Source: Bradyrhizobium sp. AZCC 1693 (lineage in GTDB: Bacteria; Pseudomonadota; Alphaproteobacteria; Rhizobiales; Xanthobacteraceae). Taken from it: 64,000 nt of DNA. The notes under the pieces were generated by a model that did not search any database, was not told the origin of the DNA, and worked only from the letters and a program-made list of their open reading frames with translations. Position 1 is the first letter of the stretch, and each line of letters opens with the position of its first letter. The stretch is from assembly GCF_036924745.1 (NCBI RefSeq), contig NZ_JAZHSD010000001.1:5704001-5768000 (forward strand), given 5' to 3'. Of this stretch, positions 37,404 through 46,210 are shown one piece after another. Position numbers and translations under genes: made by a program.

Positions 37404-37735
37404 TTTTCGAATCGCTCCCTTTTTTTATGCTCGCGAAGATGTGCGTGGCGTCAGATCGACGCTCGATTATTTCAGGGTTTCCTACATGTTCGCGAAGCTT
37501 GGCCCAATAGTACTTTCGGCTGGCGCTGAGCATCTGCGCCCGATCGGGACGTGTCCCTGCCGCCCTTGTATGATTCCATGCGTAATCGGTAGGCAGCGTT
37601 GTTTTCCGGACCATGGATGGCCTTGATTCAGGACCTTTCTCAGTGCTTTGGCCTGGTTTGCATTTGGCCGGTCCAACAAGCAGCAAGCAGAGACTTGACC
37701 GCCCCCGGAGCCCCGCCGGTTGCCGCTGTCTCGAA

Positions 37736-38104
37736 CTAAAGTCCAATAACGGAGAAAAAAAGCGCGACGCTCCACATCACAATGGTGACGATCGCGGTCC
37801 AGCGCGCGAACAGGAGATAGGTCTCGCGCATGATCGTCGAGATGGTCTTTTGCGCGAAGGACTGAGGCGGACGGCTTTCCTTGGGAAGATAGAGCCACAT
37901 CTCGGTGCGGCGGTGATCCTTGGTCCGGGCTTCGTGGGCCTTCAGCACAAGAACGAGGGTCATCAGCATGCTCAGGAAGCCTCCCGCCTGAAAAGCGGAA
38001 CGCGGAAGGAAGGAGAGGCCGATCATGACGCAGAAAATGGCGAGCGACGCGAAGCCGCATGCGCGAAGCACCGTTTCATAGGCAATACGGCGCATCTCTT
38101 CCAT
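37736..38104 (-). CDS. Small membrane protein, 122 residues
   Basis: A protein with three predicted helices (about 14-34, 40-53 and 98-118) separated by a charged loop with HEARTKDHRRTEMWLYLPKE. I do not recognise it. The ATG at 38104 has GGAG about 10 nt upstream; a longer frame to 38344 would enter the next gene. It is third in a minus-strand set of small membrane proteins downstream of the symporter operon. The 331-bp gap on its other side (37404-37735) holds no convincing gene. Confidence 0.6.
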   Translation of the reverse strand: MEEMRRIAYETVLRACGFASLAIFCVMIGLSFLPRSAFQAGGFLSMLMTLVLVLKAHEARTKDHRRTEMWLYLPKESRPPQSFAQKTISTIMRETYLLFARWTAIVTIVMWSVALFFSVIGL

Positions 38105-38204
38105 GATCCGCGACTCCGTCGATGAAAGGGGCCTGTATACCGGATTTGAGAGCGGCCATAGCGTAGCGGCAGCGCGCCGTGTCCTCAACACCGCGTATCG
38201 ACGC

Positions 38205-38528
38205 TTACAGCCCGGTCTTGAGAAAGTTACCGGCGGCTGGGAGCGCCAGAAGGGCGGTTCCAGCAAGCCATATCCAGAGCGAGGCGTCGCTTGATTCCGA
38301 GGCGCCGGTGATTCGTTCGTAGATTGCCGCCGGAATTCCGCCAAGGATGACGGTCGCTGTCGAAACCATCAGCGATGCGAACATCAGCGTCAGCGACAGG
38401 CTGCCAAACAGCAGCGGACCGGCGAGCAGTTGGACATACAGCAGCGTGAAAATCAGCGCGAGCTGATTGAAGATGCCATTGATCATTCCGAAAAACGCGA
38501 TTCCGATGAAATAGAAATTGCGGCTCAT
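38205..38528 (-). CDS. Small membrane protein, 107 residues
   Basis: Three predicted helices (MSRNFYFIGIAFFGMINGIFNQLALIF..., LLFGSLSLTLMFASLMVSTATVIL, and a C-terminal SLWIWLAGTALLALPAAG). The start overlaps the previous gene's stop by ATGA, showing translational coupling. No family is recognised. Base and codon use fit the neighbours. Confidence 0.65.
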   Translation of the reverse strand: MSRNFYFIGIAFFGMINGIFNQLALIFTLLYVQLLAGPLLFGSLSLTLMFASLMVSTATVILGGIPAAIYERITGASESSDASLWIWLAGTALLALPAAGNFLKTGL

Positions 38529-38845
38529 GATGCCGCTCCGCCGACCCGGGGAGCGAGATTTAACAACAACAATGTGTAGTGAAGCGCGACACGCAGCCAG
38601 AACAGCCAGACGAAGCCGAACAGCCAAACCACCACCGGAGGGGTCACCTTCGGCGTCACGGTCGCGACAGCTGCGACGACGGGATCGGTGATCCGGCAGA
38701 AAAATCGCCAGATGTAATTCGGCGAGTCCGCATCTACCATCAAGCCGAGCAGGGCGCGGCCAAGCAGCGTGTACATCAGCACTGCGAGAATGAAGTTCGG
38801 TAGATGGAAATACCAGTACGCGGAGAGCGAGCTTGCAATATCCAA
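38525..38845 (-). CDS. YggT-like small membrane protein
   Basis: A 106-residue protein with two strong helices (FILAVLMYTLLGRALLGLMV and VVVWLFGFVWLFWLRVALHYTLLLL) and a middle, NYIWRFFCRITDPVVAAVATVTPKVTPP, that resembles the YggT pattern of an ITDPV block followed by a P-rich loop. YggT proteins are poorly understood. First gene of a minus-strand set of three, starting after the terminator of the symporter operon. Confidence 0.65.
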   Translation of the reverse strand: MDIASSLSAYWYFHLPNFILAVLMYTLLGRALLGLMVDADSPNYIWRFFCRITDPVVAAVATVTPKVTPPVVVWLFGFVWLFWLRVALHYTLLLLNLAPRVGGAAS

Positions 38846-38967
38846 GGACGTTTCTCCTCGCAGCCTGACGGTGAGACAACCGGCCGATCATCGCAACCAG
38901 CCGCTCTCGGCTAACAATGGCAAGAGTGCGATATCCGGGCAAGGCGGATATGGTGCGACAAACAAAG

Positions 38968-38990
38968 ACGGGGCCCCTGAAGGGCCCCGT
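38968..38990 (-). terminator. Terminator after the sodium:solute symporter gene
   Basis: ACGGGGCCC (38968-38976) and GGGCCCCGT (38982-38990) form a perfect 9-bp stem with a 5-base loop. On the minus strand it is followed by CTTTGTTTGT. It lies 28 bp past the symporter stop. Confidence 0.8.
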
Positions 38991-39018
38991 CCATCGATCT
39001 CCAGTCTTCAAAAACCTA

Positions 39019-40998
39019 CTAGGTGGTCCTCTCCTCGAGCACTGTCCTGCCGCGCGGCTTCCGGATGTCGTCGACATAGGCCTGCATTTCCGCCGACGGC
39101 TCCTTGCCGAGCTTGCTGACGATGTAGATAACCGCGAAGCCCAGTGGCGTTCCCAACAACCCGCAGGCGATGTTGTTGAGGTCAAACCAACCGACCTTGT
39201 TGGCCATCGGGTGGGCGAGTGTCGGGAAACTCTCCATGGCATTGGGCAACGCCATGGCTTTCGCGATGTCGACCAGCGGCGCTCCTGTCAACGGGTTGGT
39301 CAACGACGTCATGCCGAAATACTTCACGCCGGCGCCCGGGAAGTACCGGGTCGTCACGAGATAGAACAGGCACAGTCCGAAGCCGGCAATGATGCCGCAG
39401 ACCGCGCCCGTCGCCGTCGTGCGTTTCCACCAGACGCCCATCACCAGCGCCGGGAAGTTCCCGGCCATCGCAAGCGAGAACGCCCAACCGACCATGGCCA
39501 GGATGTCGCCGGGCTTGGTTGCGGCCGTCGCTGCGGCGATCACGGCGACGATCACGAGAAGACCGCGCGCCACGGTAAGGCGGCGCAGGGTCGGCGCGTT
39601 GGGGTCGATCATCTTGTAGTAGACGTCGTGCGACAACGCGTTGGCGATGGCGAGCAGCAGCCCGTCAGCGGTGGACAGCGCGGCGGCGAGACCGCCGGCA
39701 GCGACCAGACCCGAGATCACATAAGGAAGTCCCGCGATCTCCGGGGTTGAGAGCACGATCACGTCCGTGTTGATGACGAAGTCCTGCAGTCGGACGACGC
39801 CCGGGTGACCGGCAATGGCCTTGCACGCCGCGACAATCGCGTCGATGCTGCCTGCGTTCTTGCCGCAGATCTGGATCAACCCGAGTTCACCCCAGTTGAA
39901 CAACCAGGGGCGGATGGCCGTCAGGTCGCGTCCGATGATGTTGGTGTAGACTTCCAGCTTGGAGAACGCCGCATAGGCCGGCGCCGAGAAATACAGCAGG
40001 AAGATGAACAGCAGGGACCAGGCGACCGACTGACGCGCCTCGCGCACCGACGGGGTGGTGAAGTAACGCATCAGGATATGCGGCAGCGAAGCGGTGCCGA
40101 CCATCATGCACATGATGATCGCGAAGAAATTCAGCGGGCTGTAGTTGATAAAGGGCTGAATGTGCGGCTTCAGCGCTGCTGCCGTCGTCAGCCCGGTCGC
40201 CAGCATTTGCTGCTCGCGCGCTGTGATATCCGCGATGGCCTGTCCGTACGTGAGTTCCGGAATCGGAATACCGTAATTCTTGGTGGACAGGATCACGATG
40301 GGGGTCAGGTAGGCGATGATCAGCACGATGTATTGTGCAATCTGCGTCCACGTCACCGCCCGCATGCCGCCCAGCATCGCGCAGAGCAGAATGCCGACAA
40401 GGCCCGCAAACACCGCAAGCTCGAACTGCATTCCGAGGAATCGCGAGGCAATAATGCCGGTGCCGTAAATCTGCGCCGTCACATAGGTAAAGGAGCAGGC
40501 GACCAGCACGACGACGCCCAGCGCGCGGGCGAAGTTGCCGCCGTACCGGAACGACAGGAAATCAGGCACGGTGTAGGCGCCGAACTTGCGCAGGTATGGT
40601 CCAATCAGGATCGACACCAGCACGAATCCGCCGGTCCATCCCAGCACCCATGCGAGGCCGTCGTAACCCAGCAGGAACAGGGTGCCGGCCATGCCGACGA
40701 AGGAAGCCGCCGACATCCAGTCGGCGCCCGTCGCCATGCCGTTGTAGAAGGCGGGCACACGCCGTCCCGCAACATAATACTCGGAGACTTCAGCGGTGCG
40801 CGTCATCACCCCGATGATGGCGTAAACCGCGAGCGTGAAGAACACGAACAGGTAGCCGAGGATCTTGTTCGGAACGCCGATCTGCTCGAGAACTGCAAGC
40901 AGGATGATGAACGCCAGGAACCCGCCGGTATAGGTTCCGTACATCTTGCCGAGATTCTTGATGAAATCCGTGGTGCCGGAAGCGCTTTGCGTAGCCAT
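39019..40998 (-). CDS. Sodium:solute symporter (ActP-like, SSS family)
   Basis: A 659-residue transporter of the SSS family with about 14 helices; RTAEVSEYYVAGRRVPAFYNGMATGADWMSAASF is the family opening, and GYDGLAWVLGWTGGFV and the AALSTADGLLLAIANALSHDVYY block follow. It belongs to the group that pairs with a DUF4212 small subunit (VC2705/PA3234-like), which imports acetate or similar short acids. It is longer than E. coli ActP by about 110 residues, with an insertion around GKNAGSIDAIVAACKAIAG. Expressed 12 bp after the small subunit. Confidence 0.9.
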   Translation of the reverse strand: MATQSASGTTDFIKNLGKMYGTYTGGFLAFIILLAVLEQIGVPNKILGYLFVFFTLAVYAIIGVMTRTAEVSEYYVAGRRVPAFYNGMATGADWMSAASFVGMAGTLFLLGYDGLAWVLGWTGGFVLVSILIGPYLRKFGAYTVPDFLSFRYGGNFARALGVVVLVACSFTYVTAQIYGTGIIASRFLGMQFELAVFAGLVGILLCAMLGGMRAVTWTQIAQYIVLIIAYLTPIVILSTKNYGIPIPELTYGQAIADITAREQQMLATGLTTAAALKPHIQPFINYSPLNFFAIIMCMMVGTASLPHILMRYFTTPSVREARQSVAWSLLFIFLLYFSAPAYAAFSKLEVYTNIIGRDLTAIRPWLFNWGELGLIQICGKNAGSIDAIVAACKAIAGHPGVVRLQDFVINTDVIVLSTPEIAGLPYVISGLVAAGGLAAALSTADGLLLAIANALSHDVYYKMIDPNAPTLRRLTVARGLLVIVAVIAAATAATKPGDILAMVGWAFSLAMAGNFPALVMGVWWKRTTATGAVCGIIAGFGLCLFYLVTTRYFPGAGVKYFGMTSLTNPLTGAPLVDIAKAMALPNAMESFPTLAHPMANKVGWFDLNNIACGLLGTPLGFAVIYIVSKLGKEPSAEMQAYVDDIRKPRGRTVLEERTT

Positions 40999-41010
40999 GG
41001 TCTCTTCCCC

Positions 41011-41289
41011 TCAATCTTCCTCGGCAAAGCCGTATTCGCGATCAATCTTGTCCTGCTGTTTTGCGAACACGAACAGCATGACCACGAACACGATCAGCGA
41101 CCCCTGCGCGGCCATGTAGAAGCCGAGCGGAAAACCGAGAATCGGAATGATGATATTGTTGAGCGGCTTCACGAACATGTGGATGATGAAGCCGAAGAAG
41201 AACCAGATGCCGAGATGCGTGAACATCAGACGCGAGGTCTTTGCCCAGTGCGCTTCTTCTTTCTCTTTCATACTTGTAGAGTCAGCCAT
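41011..41289 (-). CDS. DUF4212 domain protein, symporter small subunit
   Basis: A 92-residue protein with two helices (LGIWFFFGFIIHMFV and FYMAAQGSLIVFVVMLFVFAKQQD), the pattern of the putative small subunit encoded before SSS symporters. GGAGG lies 9 nt before the ATG at 41289. It leads the symporter operon and is divergent from the gene at 41623 across a 333-bp gap. Confidence 0.9.
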   Translation of the reverse strand: MADSTSMKEKEEAHWAKTSRLMFTHLGIWFFFGFIIHMFVKPLNNIIIPILGFPLGFYMAAQGSLIVFVVMLFVFAKQQDKIDREYGFAEED

Positions 41290-41454
41290 GGATTGCATTC
41301 CTCCCTCAAAGCACCGGCAAGGCAAATGCGCCGGGATGAAATGATCGAGGGGAAACAAATCCCTTCAGTGCGGCGCCCCCCTTGCCGCTGCTCTGCCGGT
41401 CTTGTGCCGGGTTTGGAGACAACGAAGGCTAACACTACGAACGGTCAGGGCTTC

Positions 41455-41485
41455 ATTATACTTTCGGGGGTATAAATTGTTGCAA
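41455..41485 (-). promoter_or_regulatory. Possible promoter of the DUF4212-symporter operon
   Basis: On the minus strand TTGCAA (41485-41480) is followed after 19 bp by a perfect TATAAT (41460-41455), 166 bp before the DUF4212 start. Spacing is long. The 41290-41622 gap is shared with the divergent gene at 41623 and is the natural site for a CrbR-type activator. No other gene is seen in it. Confidence 0.4.
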
Positions 41486-41622
41486 TTGCGAACGGGAGTG
41501 AAGTGTTGAGATGCGGAAATGCCGCAACTGCTAACGACGCGCCGTTTAGAACGTTCAACTTGGCGGGACCGGATAGGGTAAGCTGACGAAGTCACCCTGG
41601 TCGATCGGCAGGACAAGACTGG

Positions 41623-42231
41623 ATGAAGTTGTTCGAAAAACTGTTTCGCCGACGTCCGCCGATTGGCGACCGCGAGGCGCTCGCGGACTTCATCGATGCG
41701 CAGTCGGCGTTCATCGTGCAGAAGGGCATCTACGAATACTCCCGCGCCCGCGCAGGCCATTACGCCAAGGTGCTGTTTGCTGAGGAGGGGTTTGCCAAAT
41801 CGGTCGAACATTCGCGCTGGCAGGCATTTCCGCTCGGTCTTTCGATGGTGGGCGAGATGGTCGACGTTGTTCTGCGCCCGCATGCCGGCGAGGATCGCCG
41901 TGCGGTGCTCGACCAGATCATCGCGGTCGTCCTTTCAGTTTTCGACCGTTATCCGGTGCCGCCGTCGATCGGCGAGGCCGGATGGCGGGAGGCCCGGGGC
42001 GAACTGGAGCACCGGCTCGACCTGGTGGGGGGGCACGCGCCCAAGCGGGTGATGGACATTCCGGAACCGCTGGCGGAGAGCTACTTTGCCATGATGCCGA
42101 TCCACGAAAAGCTGCGCGGGCGGGATTTCCAGACCACGCGCAACTACCTCCGTGTCAGCCTGTGCAACATCCATGATGAACTGGTCGACCGGATCGATGC
42201 GCCCGCGTTGACCACCGCGCTGCTGAAATAG
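41623..42231 (+). CDS. Conserved hypothetical protein, 202 residues
   Basis: A soluble, mainly helical protein: MKLFEKLFRRRPPIGDREALADFIDAQSAFIVQKGIYEYSR at the start and RNYLRVSLCNIHDELVDRIDAP at the end. I do not recognise a named domain, but related hypotheticals accompany symporter/CrbSR loci. It stands first on the plus-strand side of the divergent promoter region, 62 bp before the exonuclease fusion gene, and is probably in its operon. Confidence 0.7.
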   Translation: MKLFEKLFRRRPPIGDREALADFIDAQSAFIVQKGIYEYSRARAGHYAKVLFAEEGFAKSVEHSRWQAFPLGLSMVGEMVDVVLRPHAGEDRRAVLDQIIAVVLSVFDRYPVPPSIGEAGWREARGELEHRLDLVGGHAPKRVMDIPEPLAESYFAMMPIHEKLRGRDFQTTRNYLRVSLCNIHDELVDRIDAPALTTALLK

Positions 42232-42293
42232 GGCGCGCTCGTGCCGGACTGGTTGCGCGGCATCGCACGGCTGCCGCGCGAGAGGGAGGGGCG

Positions 42294-44426
42294 ATGGACA
42301 GGACGATTGGCGGCGCCCCGCTTTTGTCGCTCGACGCCGTTGTCATCGATACCGAAACCACCGGGCTCGATCCGCGCAAGGCGCGGGCGATCGAGCTTGC
42401 CGGGGTGCGACTCTCCGCCGGAAAGCTGGTTGCCGGCGAATCCTTCCGTCAATTGCTGCGGCCGGCCGGGCAATCGATCGCCGCCGAGACGACGCGCATT
42501 CATGGCATCGACGACGCCATGGTCGCCGGCTCGCCGTTGTTTGCCGAAGTCTGGCCGCGCTTCCATTCGTTTCTCGGCCAGGCGCCGGTGATCGGGCACG
42601 CGGTCGGGTTCGACCTTGCGGTGCTCAAGCGCGAATGCGATCTCGCCGGCCTGCCGTGGATACGGCCACGCACGCTCGATACGCGGCAGTTGGCGCAGAT
42701 CGCCGCGCCCGAACTGGCTGGCTATTCGCTGGATGAACTCGCCGACTGGCTGGGTGTCGACATCGTCGACCGGCATTCCGCGCTCGGCGACGCCATGACG
42801 GCGGCGCGGGTGTTTGTGGCGCTGGTGCCGAAGTTGCGCGACCACGGCATCCGAACCATTGCCGAGGCCGAACGGGCGTGCCTCGCCCTTACCTCCGTCC
42901 TCGACGATGAGGCGCGGGCCGGCTGGATCCAGGCCGTCGAAGCTCCGGAACGCGCCGACGCGGAACGAACGCTGAAACGCTTCGACAGCTACGCCTATCG
43001 ACACCGCAATCGCGACATCATGCGGATGCCTCCGGTCTTTGTGGCCTCCGACATTTCGGTCCACGACGCCCTCGCGCGGCTGGCGAGCGAGAAAACGTCG
43101 GCGCTGTATGTGGCGCCAGATGCCGCTTCCGGCGATGTGAAGGCCGCGGAGGCAGGCATCGTCACGGAACGCGACGTGCTGCGCGCGATCGCTCGCTTCG
43201 GCGCGGCCGCGCTCGATTTGCCGGTCGGGCAGATCATGAGCCAGCCGCTCGCAGCGGTTTCCGCGGACGCTTTTGTCTATCGCGCCATCGGCCGCATGAA
43301 CCGTCTCAAGACCCGCCATCTCGGTGTCGTCGACGAAGCCGGCCGCGTGATCGGGGCATTGTCCGCGCGAGACCTGCTGCGGTTGCGCGCCGGGGAGGCG
43401 ATTTCGCTCGGCGAAGAGATCGACGATGCCGCGGACGCGCACGCCCTGGCGCTTGCCTGGGCCAAGCTGCCGCGGGTCGCGGAATCTCTGATGGCGGAGG
43501 GGCTTTCCGGCCGCGATGTCGCGGAAGTGATTTCCCGCGAGCTCGGCGCGCTCACCGGCCAGGCCGCCGTGATCGCCGAGCGGATCATGCGGGAGCGCGG
43601 CCAGGGGGAGCCCCCGTGCGGCTTTTCCATGGTCGTGCTGGGCTCGGCCGGTCGCGGCGAAAGCCTGTTGGCGATGGACCAGGACAATGCCGTGATTTTC
43701 GAGCGCGGCGAACCTGATGGCGAGGAGGATCGCTGGTTTGCGGCGCTCGGCACGCATGTCGCGGATATCCTGCACGAGGCCGGCGTGCCGTATTGCAAGG
43801 GCGGGGTGATGGCGAAGAACGCGCCTTGGCGCGGTTCGGTCGCAACGTGGCGGAATCGGATCGACCACTGGATCATGCGCTCCGATCCAAGCGATCTGCT
43901 GTCCGTCGACATCTTCTTCGACCTGCGGGCGGTTCACGGCGAAGGCGGACTGGCCGTGGCCGTGAGGCAGGCGGCCTTCGCCGCGGCCGAAGGCCAGGTC
44001 GCGTTCGCCAAGCTCCTGGTCGAAAGTGTCAGCGTTCCCGCGAGCCTGAAATTCTTCGGCGGCATCCGTACCGAAGGCGGCCGCATCGATCTCAAGGCAG
44101 CCGGGCTGTTCGGCATAGTCGCCGCGGCGCGGGCCATGGCGATCCGTTACCATGTGACCGACCGATCGACGCCGGCGCGGCTGGCGGGTGTGAAGGCGCT
44201 CATTCACGGTAGTGACGGCGATCTCGATGCGCTGGTCGAGGCCCAGGGCGTATTTCTCGATCTCATCCTGTCGCAGCAGATTGAGGATATCGCTCACGGG
44301 ACACCGCCCACCAACACGGTCTCGGTCAAGCAATTGCCGGCCCGCGATCGCGACCGTTTGCGCGTGGCGCTCCAGGCGGTCAGCGCCGTCGACAGGCTGA
44401 CCCGCGATCTCCTGTTCGGGGATTGA
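42294..44426 (+). CDS. DEDDh exonuclease - CBS pair - DUF294 nucleotidyltransferase fusion protein
   Basis: A 710-residue soluble fusion. Residues about 12-175 are a DnaQ-like 3'-5' exonuclease: D19/E21 in VIDTETTGLDP, then GHAVGFDLAVL, then HSALGDAMTAA. Residues about 240-360 are a CBS pair, which usually binds adenine nucleotides. From about 440 a DUF294 nucleotidyltransferase has GSAGRGESLLAMDQD (GS...DxD), followed by its helical C-terminal domain. In Pseudomonas the exonuclease and the CBS-DUF294 parts are separate neighbouring genes beside the same symporter. GGAGGGGCG precedes the ATG. Likely a GlnD-like regulatory enzyme; activity unproven. Confidence 0.85.
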   Translation: MDRTIGGAPLLSLDAVVIDTETTGLDPRKARAIELAGVRLSAGKLVAGESFRQLLRPAGQSIAAETTRIHGIDDAMVAGSPLFAEVWPRFHSFLGQAPVIGHAVGFDLAVLKRECDLAGLPWIRPRTLDTRQLAQIAAPELAGYSLDELADWLGVDIVDRHSALGDAMTAARVFVALVPKLRDHGIRTIAEAERACLALTSVLDDEARAGWIQAVEAPERADAERTLKRFDSYAYRHRNRDIMRMPPVFVASDISVHDALARLASEKTSALYVAPDAASGDVKAAEAGIVTERDVLRAIARFGAAALDLPVGQIMSQPLAAVSADAFVYRAIGRMNRLKTRHLGVVDEAGRVIGALSARDLLRLRAGEAISLGEEIDDAADAHALALAWAKLPRVAESLMAEGLSGRDVAEVISRELGALTGQAAVIAERIMRERGQGEPPCGFSMVVLGSAGRGESLLAMDQDNAVIFERGEPDGEEDRWFAALGTHVADILHEAGVPYCKGGVMAKNAPWRGSVATWRNRIDHWIMRSDPSDLLSVDIFFDLRAVHGEGGLAVAVRQAAFAAAEGQVAFAKLLVESVSVPASLKFFGGIRTEGGRIDLKAAGLFGIVAAARAMAIRYHVTDRSTPARLAGVKALIHGSDGDLDALVEAQGVFLDLILSQQIEDIAHGTPPTNTVSVKQLPARDRDRLRVALQAVSAVDRLTRDLLFGD

Positions 44427-44608
44427 TGAGGGCGCACGAAATCCTGCCGTCTTGTTGCGGTGCACAAAGGAGGCGGTTAACCGCTTTGCCGCGTGAGAGG
44501 ATTGGGCGCTTGCATGCGACAGCCGGGCAGGGGACAATTGCCAGACCGCTTGGCAGGCCTGCGGAAAAATGGTCGCCGGTTTGCCGCAACGCTTTTCACA
44601 AGAAGTAG

Positions 44609-45283
44609 ATGACTGCTGCTGCCAATACCCGCCTCGTCATCGCCGATGACCATCCGCTATTCCGCGATGCTTTGCGTCAGGCGGTCGCGAGCGTCGTGGC
44701 GTCGGCCGTCGTCAGCGAGGCCGGATCGTTCGACGATCTCACCGCGCTGCTGGAACGGGATTCCGACGTCGACCTGATCCTGCTCGATCTCACCATGCCG
44801 GGTATCTCCGGATTCTCCGGCCTGATCTACCTGCGCGCGCAATACCCGGCGATCCCGGTGGTGATCGTGTCCGCCAGCGACGATGCCGGCACGATCCGAA
44901 GGTCGCTGGATTTCGGCGCCTCCGGCTTCATCCCCAAGCGCTTCGGCGTCGAAACGCTGCGCGATGCCATCATGAAGGTGATGGAGGGCGACGTCTGGGT
45001 TCCGCCGGACACTGATCTCTCCTCGGCCGACGATCCCGACATGGCGCGGCTGCGCGATCGCCTGGTCACGCTGACCCCGCAGCAGGTGCGGGTGCTGATG
45101 ATGCTGTCGGAGGGCCTGCTCAACAAGCAGATCGCCTATGAGCTCGGCGTGTCGGAAGCGACCATCAAGGCGCATGTCTCGGCGATCCTGCAGAAGCTCG
45201 GCGTCGAAAGCCGGACCCAGGCCGTGATCGCGGCGGCGAAGATCTCCGGTGGCCAGTGGCGCCAGGGCACGCCGACGGGTTGA
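44609..45283 (+). CDS. LuxR-type response regulator (CrbR-like)
   Basis: A 224-residue regulator. The receiver has IADDHP, phosphoacceptor Asp60 in LILLDLTMPGISG and a lysine in GFIPKRF. The LuxR helix-turn-helix spans LTPQQVRVLMMLSEGLLNKQIAYELGVSEATIKAHVSAIL. Position beside the symporter operon and the CrbS-like kinase makes a CrbR/AgmR-type role likely, in Vibrio and Pseudomonas the activator of acetyl-CoA synthetase and acetate uptake. It lies 182 bp after the fusion gene. Confidence 0.85.
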   Translation: MTAAANTRLVIADDHPLFRDALRQAVASVVASAVVSEAGSFDDLTALLERDSDVDLILLDLTMPGISGFSGLIYLRAQYPAIPVVIVSASDDAGTIRRSLDFGASGFIPKRFGVETLRDAIMKVMEGDVWVPPDTDLSSADDPDMARLRDRLVTLTPQQVRVLMMLSEGLLNKQIAYELGVSEATIKAHVSAILQKLGVESRTQAVIAAAKISGGQWRQGTPTG

Positions 45284-45314
45284 TCCCGGTCGTCATCCGG
45301 GGCGCGACGAAGTC

Positions 45315-45370
45315 GCGAGCCCGGAATCCATCAAGCAACGGGTCCAGTGGTGAAATGGATCCGGGCTCGC
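45315..45370. repeat. Intergenic palindromic repeat
   Basis: gcgagcccggaatccat (45315-45331) and atggatccgggctcgc (45355-45370) form a near-perfect inverted repeat in the gap after the CrbR-like gene, another dispersed family typical of Bradyrhizobium. Confidence 0.65.
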
Positions 45371-45468
45371 GCCAAGCCGCTGCGGTGTATGTCTATCTGC
45401 TGCAGGCCAGAACCAGACAAAGAGAGTTGGGGGCGGCGCCGCAAACCTTCACAGGGAGCATGTACCAC

Positions 45469-45891
45469 ATGTCTCAATTCGTATTCCGTAGGAAGACGGC
45501 AAAGCGTTGCGCGCAGTCATTGTGTTTGATTGCTTTGTGTCTTGCATCGGGCAGTGCAAAGGCTTGTCTCCTACCGAGTTCACAGGTCGGTATCCTATTT
45601 GATCATATCCCGGACGTCGAAGTGCCGGTGATAGCCGAAGTGACGGTCATCAACAGAGAACCTAACGCCATGCTTCTAGATGGCTCTGGATTGGTTGTGC
45701 TGAACGTTCGGGTCGAGAAAGTTATAAAGGGAGCGCTCGATACCCGCACATTGAGGGTCGTAAGTCCCCTTAACAGTTGTACCACGGTTGGGCGTGGCCA
45801 CGGTTTCATTGCCGGTACGATCCAGCATGATCCACGGCATGGCTTGGAGCTGTTGGTGATACAGGAATCTGACCCTCGGATAAGGCGATGA
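45469..45891 (+). CDS. Exported hypothetical protein, 140 residues
   Basis: A signal peptide (CAQSLCLIALCLASGSAKA) is followed by a beta-rich domain with EVPVIAEVTVINREP and VLNVRVEKVIKGALDTRTLRVV, and two cysteines in the mature part. The ATG at 45469 has AGGGAG 9 nt upstream; the ATG at 45460 is too close to it. Composition is visibly more A/T-rich than the flanking kinase genes. The family is not recognised. Confidence 0.6.
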   Translation: MSQFVFRRKTAKRCAQSLCLIALCLASGSAKACLLPSSQVGILFDHIPDVEVPVIAEVTVINREPNAMLLDGSGLVVLNVRVEKVIKGALDTRTLRVVSPLNSCTTVGRGHGFIAGTIQHDPRHGLELLVIQESDPRIRR

Positions 45892-45940
45892 GTCTGCACG
45901 CGACGCACATGAAATAAGACTTTCCCGAAAGGAGTGCCGA

Positions 45941-46111
45941 ATGAGCTGGGACACTGTTAGTGCGGCAATTAGGATTTGGAGAGGACCGCAGGACACGTGG
46001 GACGGTCCTTCACAAAACTCGGGAGTTCCTTTTACTGGAGCGGATCAAGTCAAGATTAGGGGCTGGTGCAGCTACTTTAAGACGGATCTTCATACGCACG
46101 AGCGTTACTAG
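45941..46111 (+). CDS. Possible small protein, 56 residues
   Basis: An open frame from ATG 45941 to TAG 46111 with an excellent ribosome-binding site, AAGGAG, 7 nt upstream. The product starts MSWDTVSAAIRIWRG and ends TDLHTHERY; it has no membrane segment and no recognised domain. It follows the exported-protein gene by 49 bp in the same A/T-richer patch, so both may be one acquired unit. Too short for certainty. Confidence 0.4.
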   Translation: MSWDTVSAAIRIWRGPQDTWDGPSQNSGVPFTGADQVKIRGWCSYFKTDLHTHERY

Positions 46112-46210
46112 AAGGCGGGGCGAGCGGAGGAAAATACATCAGTTTCGTCCAAACTTCTCCAGGAATTCCGGGACTGACCGTCCTCGGGGGCCGCCCCGGA
46201 ATGATAGCGC

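Noticed and set aside
42144..44537. Minus-strand open frame of about 800 codons opposite the exonuclease-CBS-DUF294 gene
   Set aside because: The plus-strand protein has catalytic motifs of three domains and a strong ribosome-binding site; the minus-strand frame has neither.
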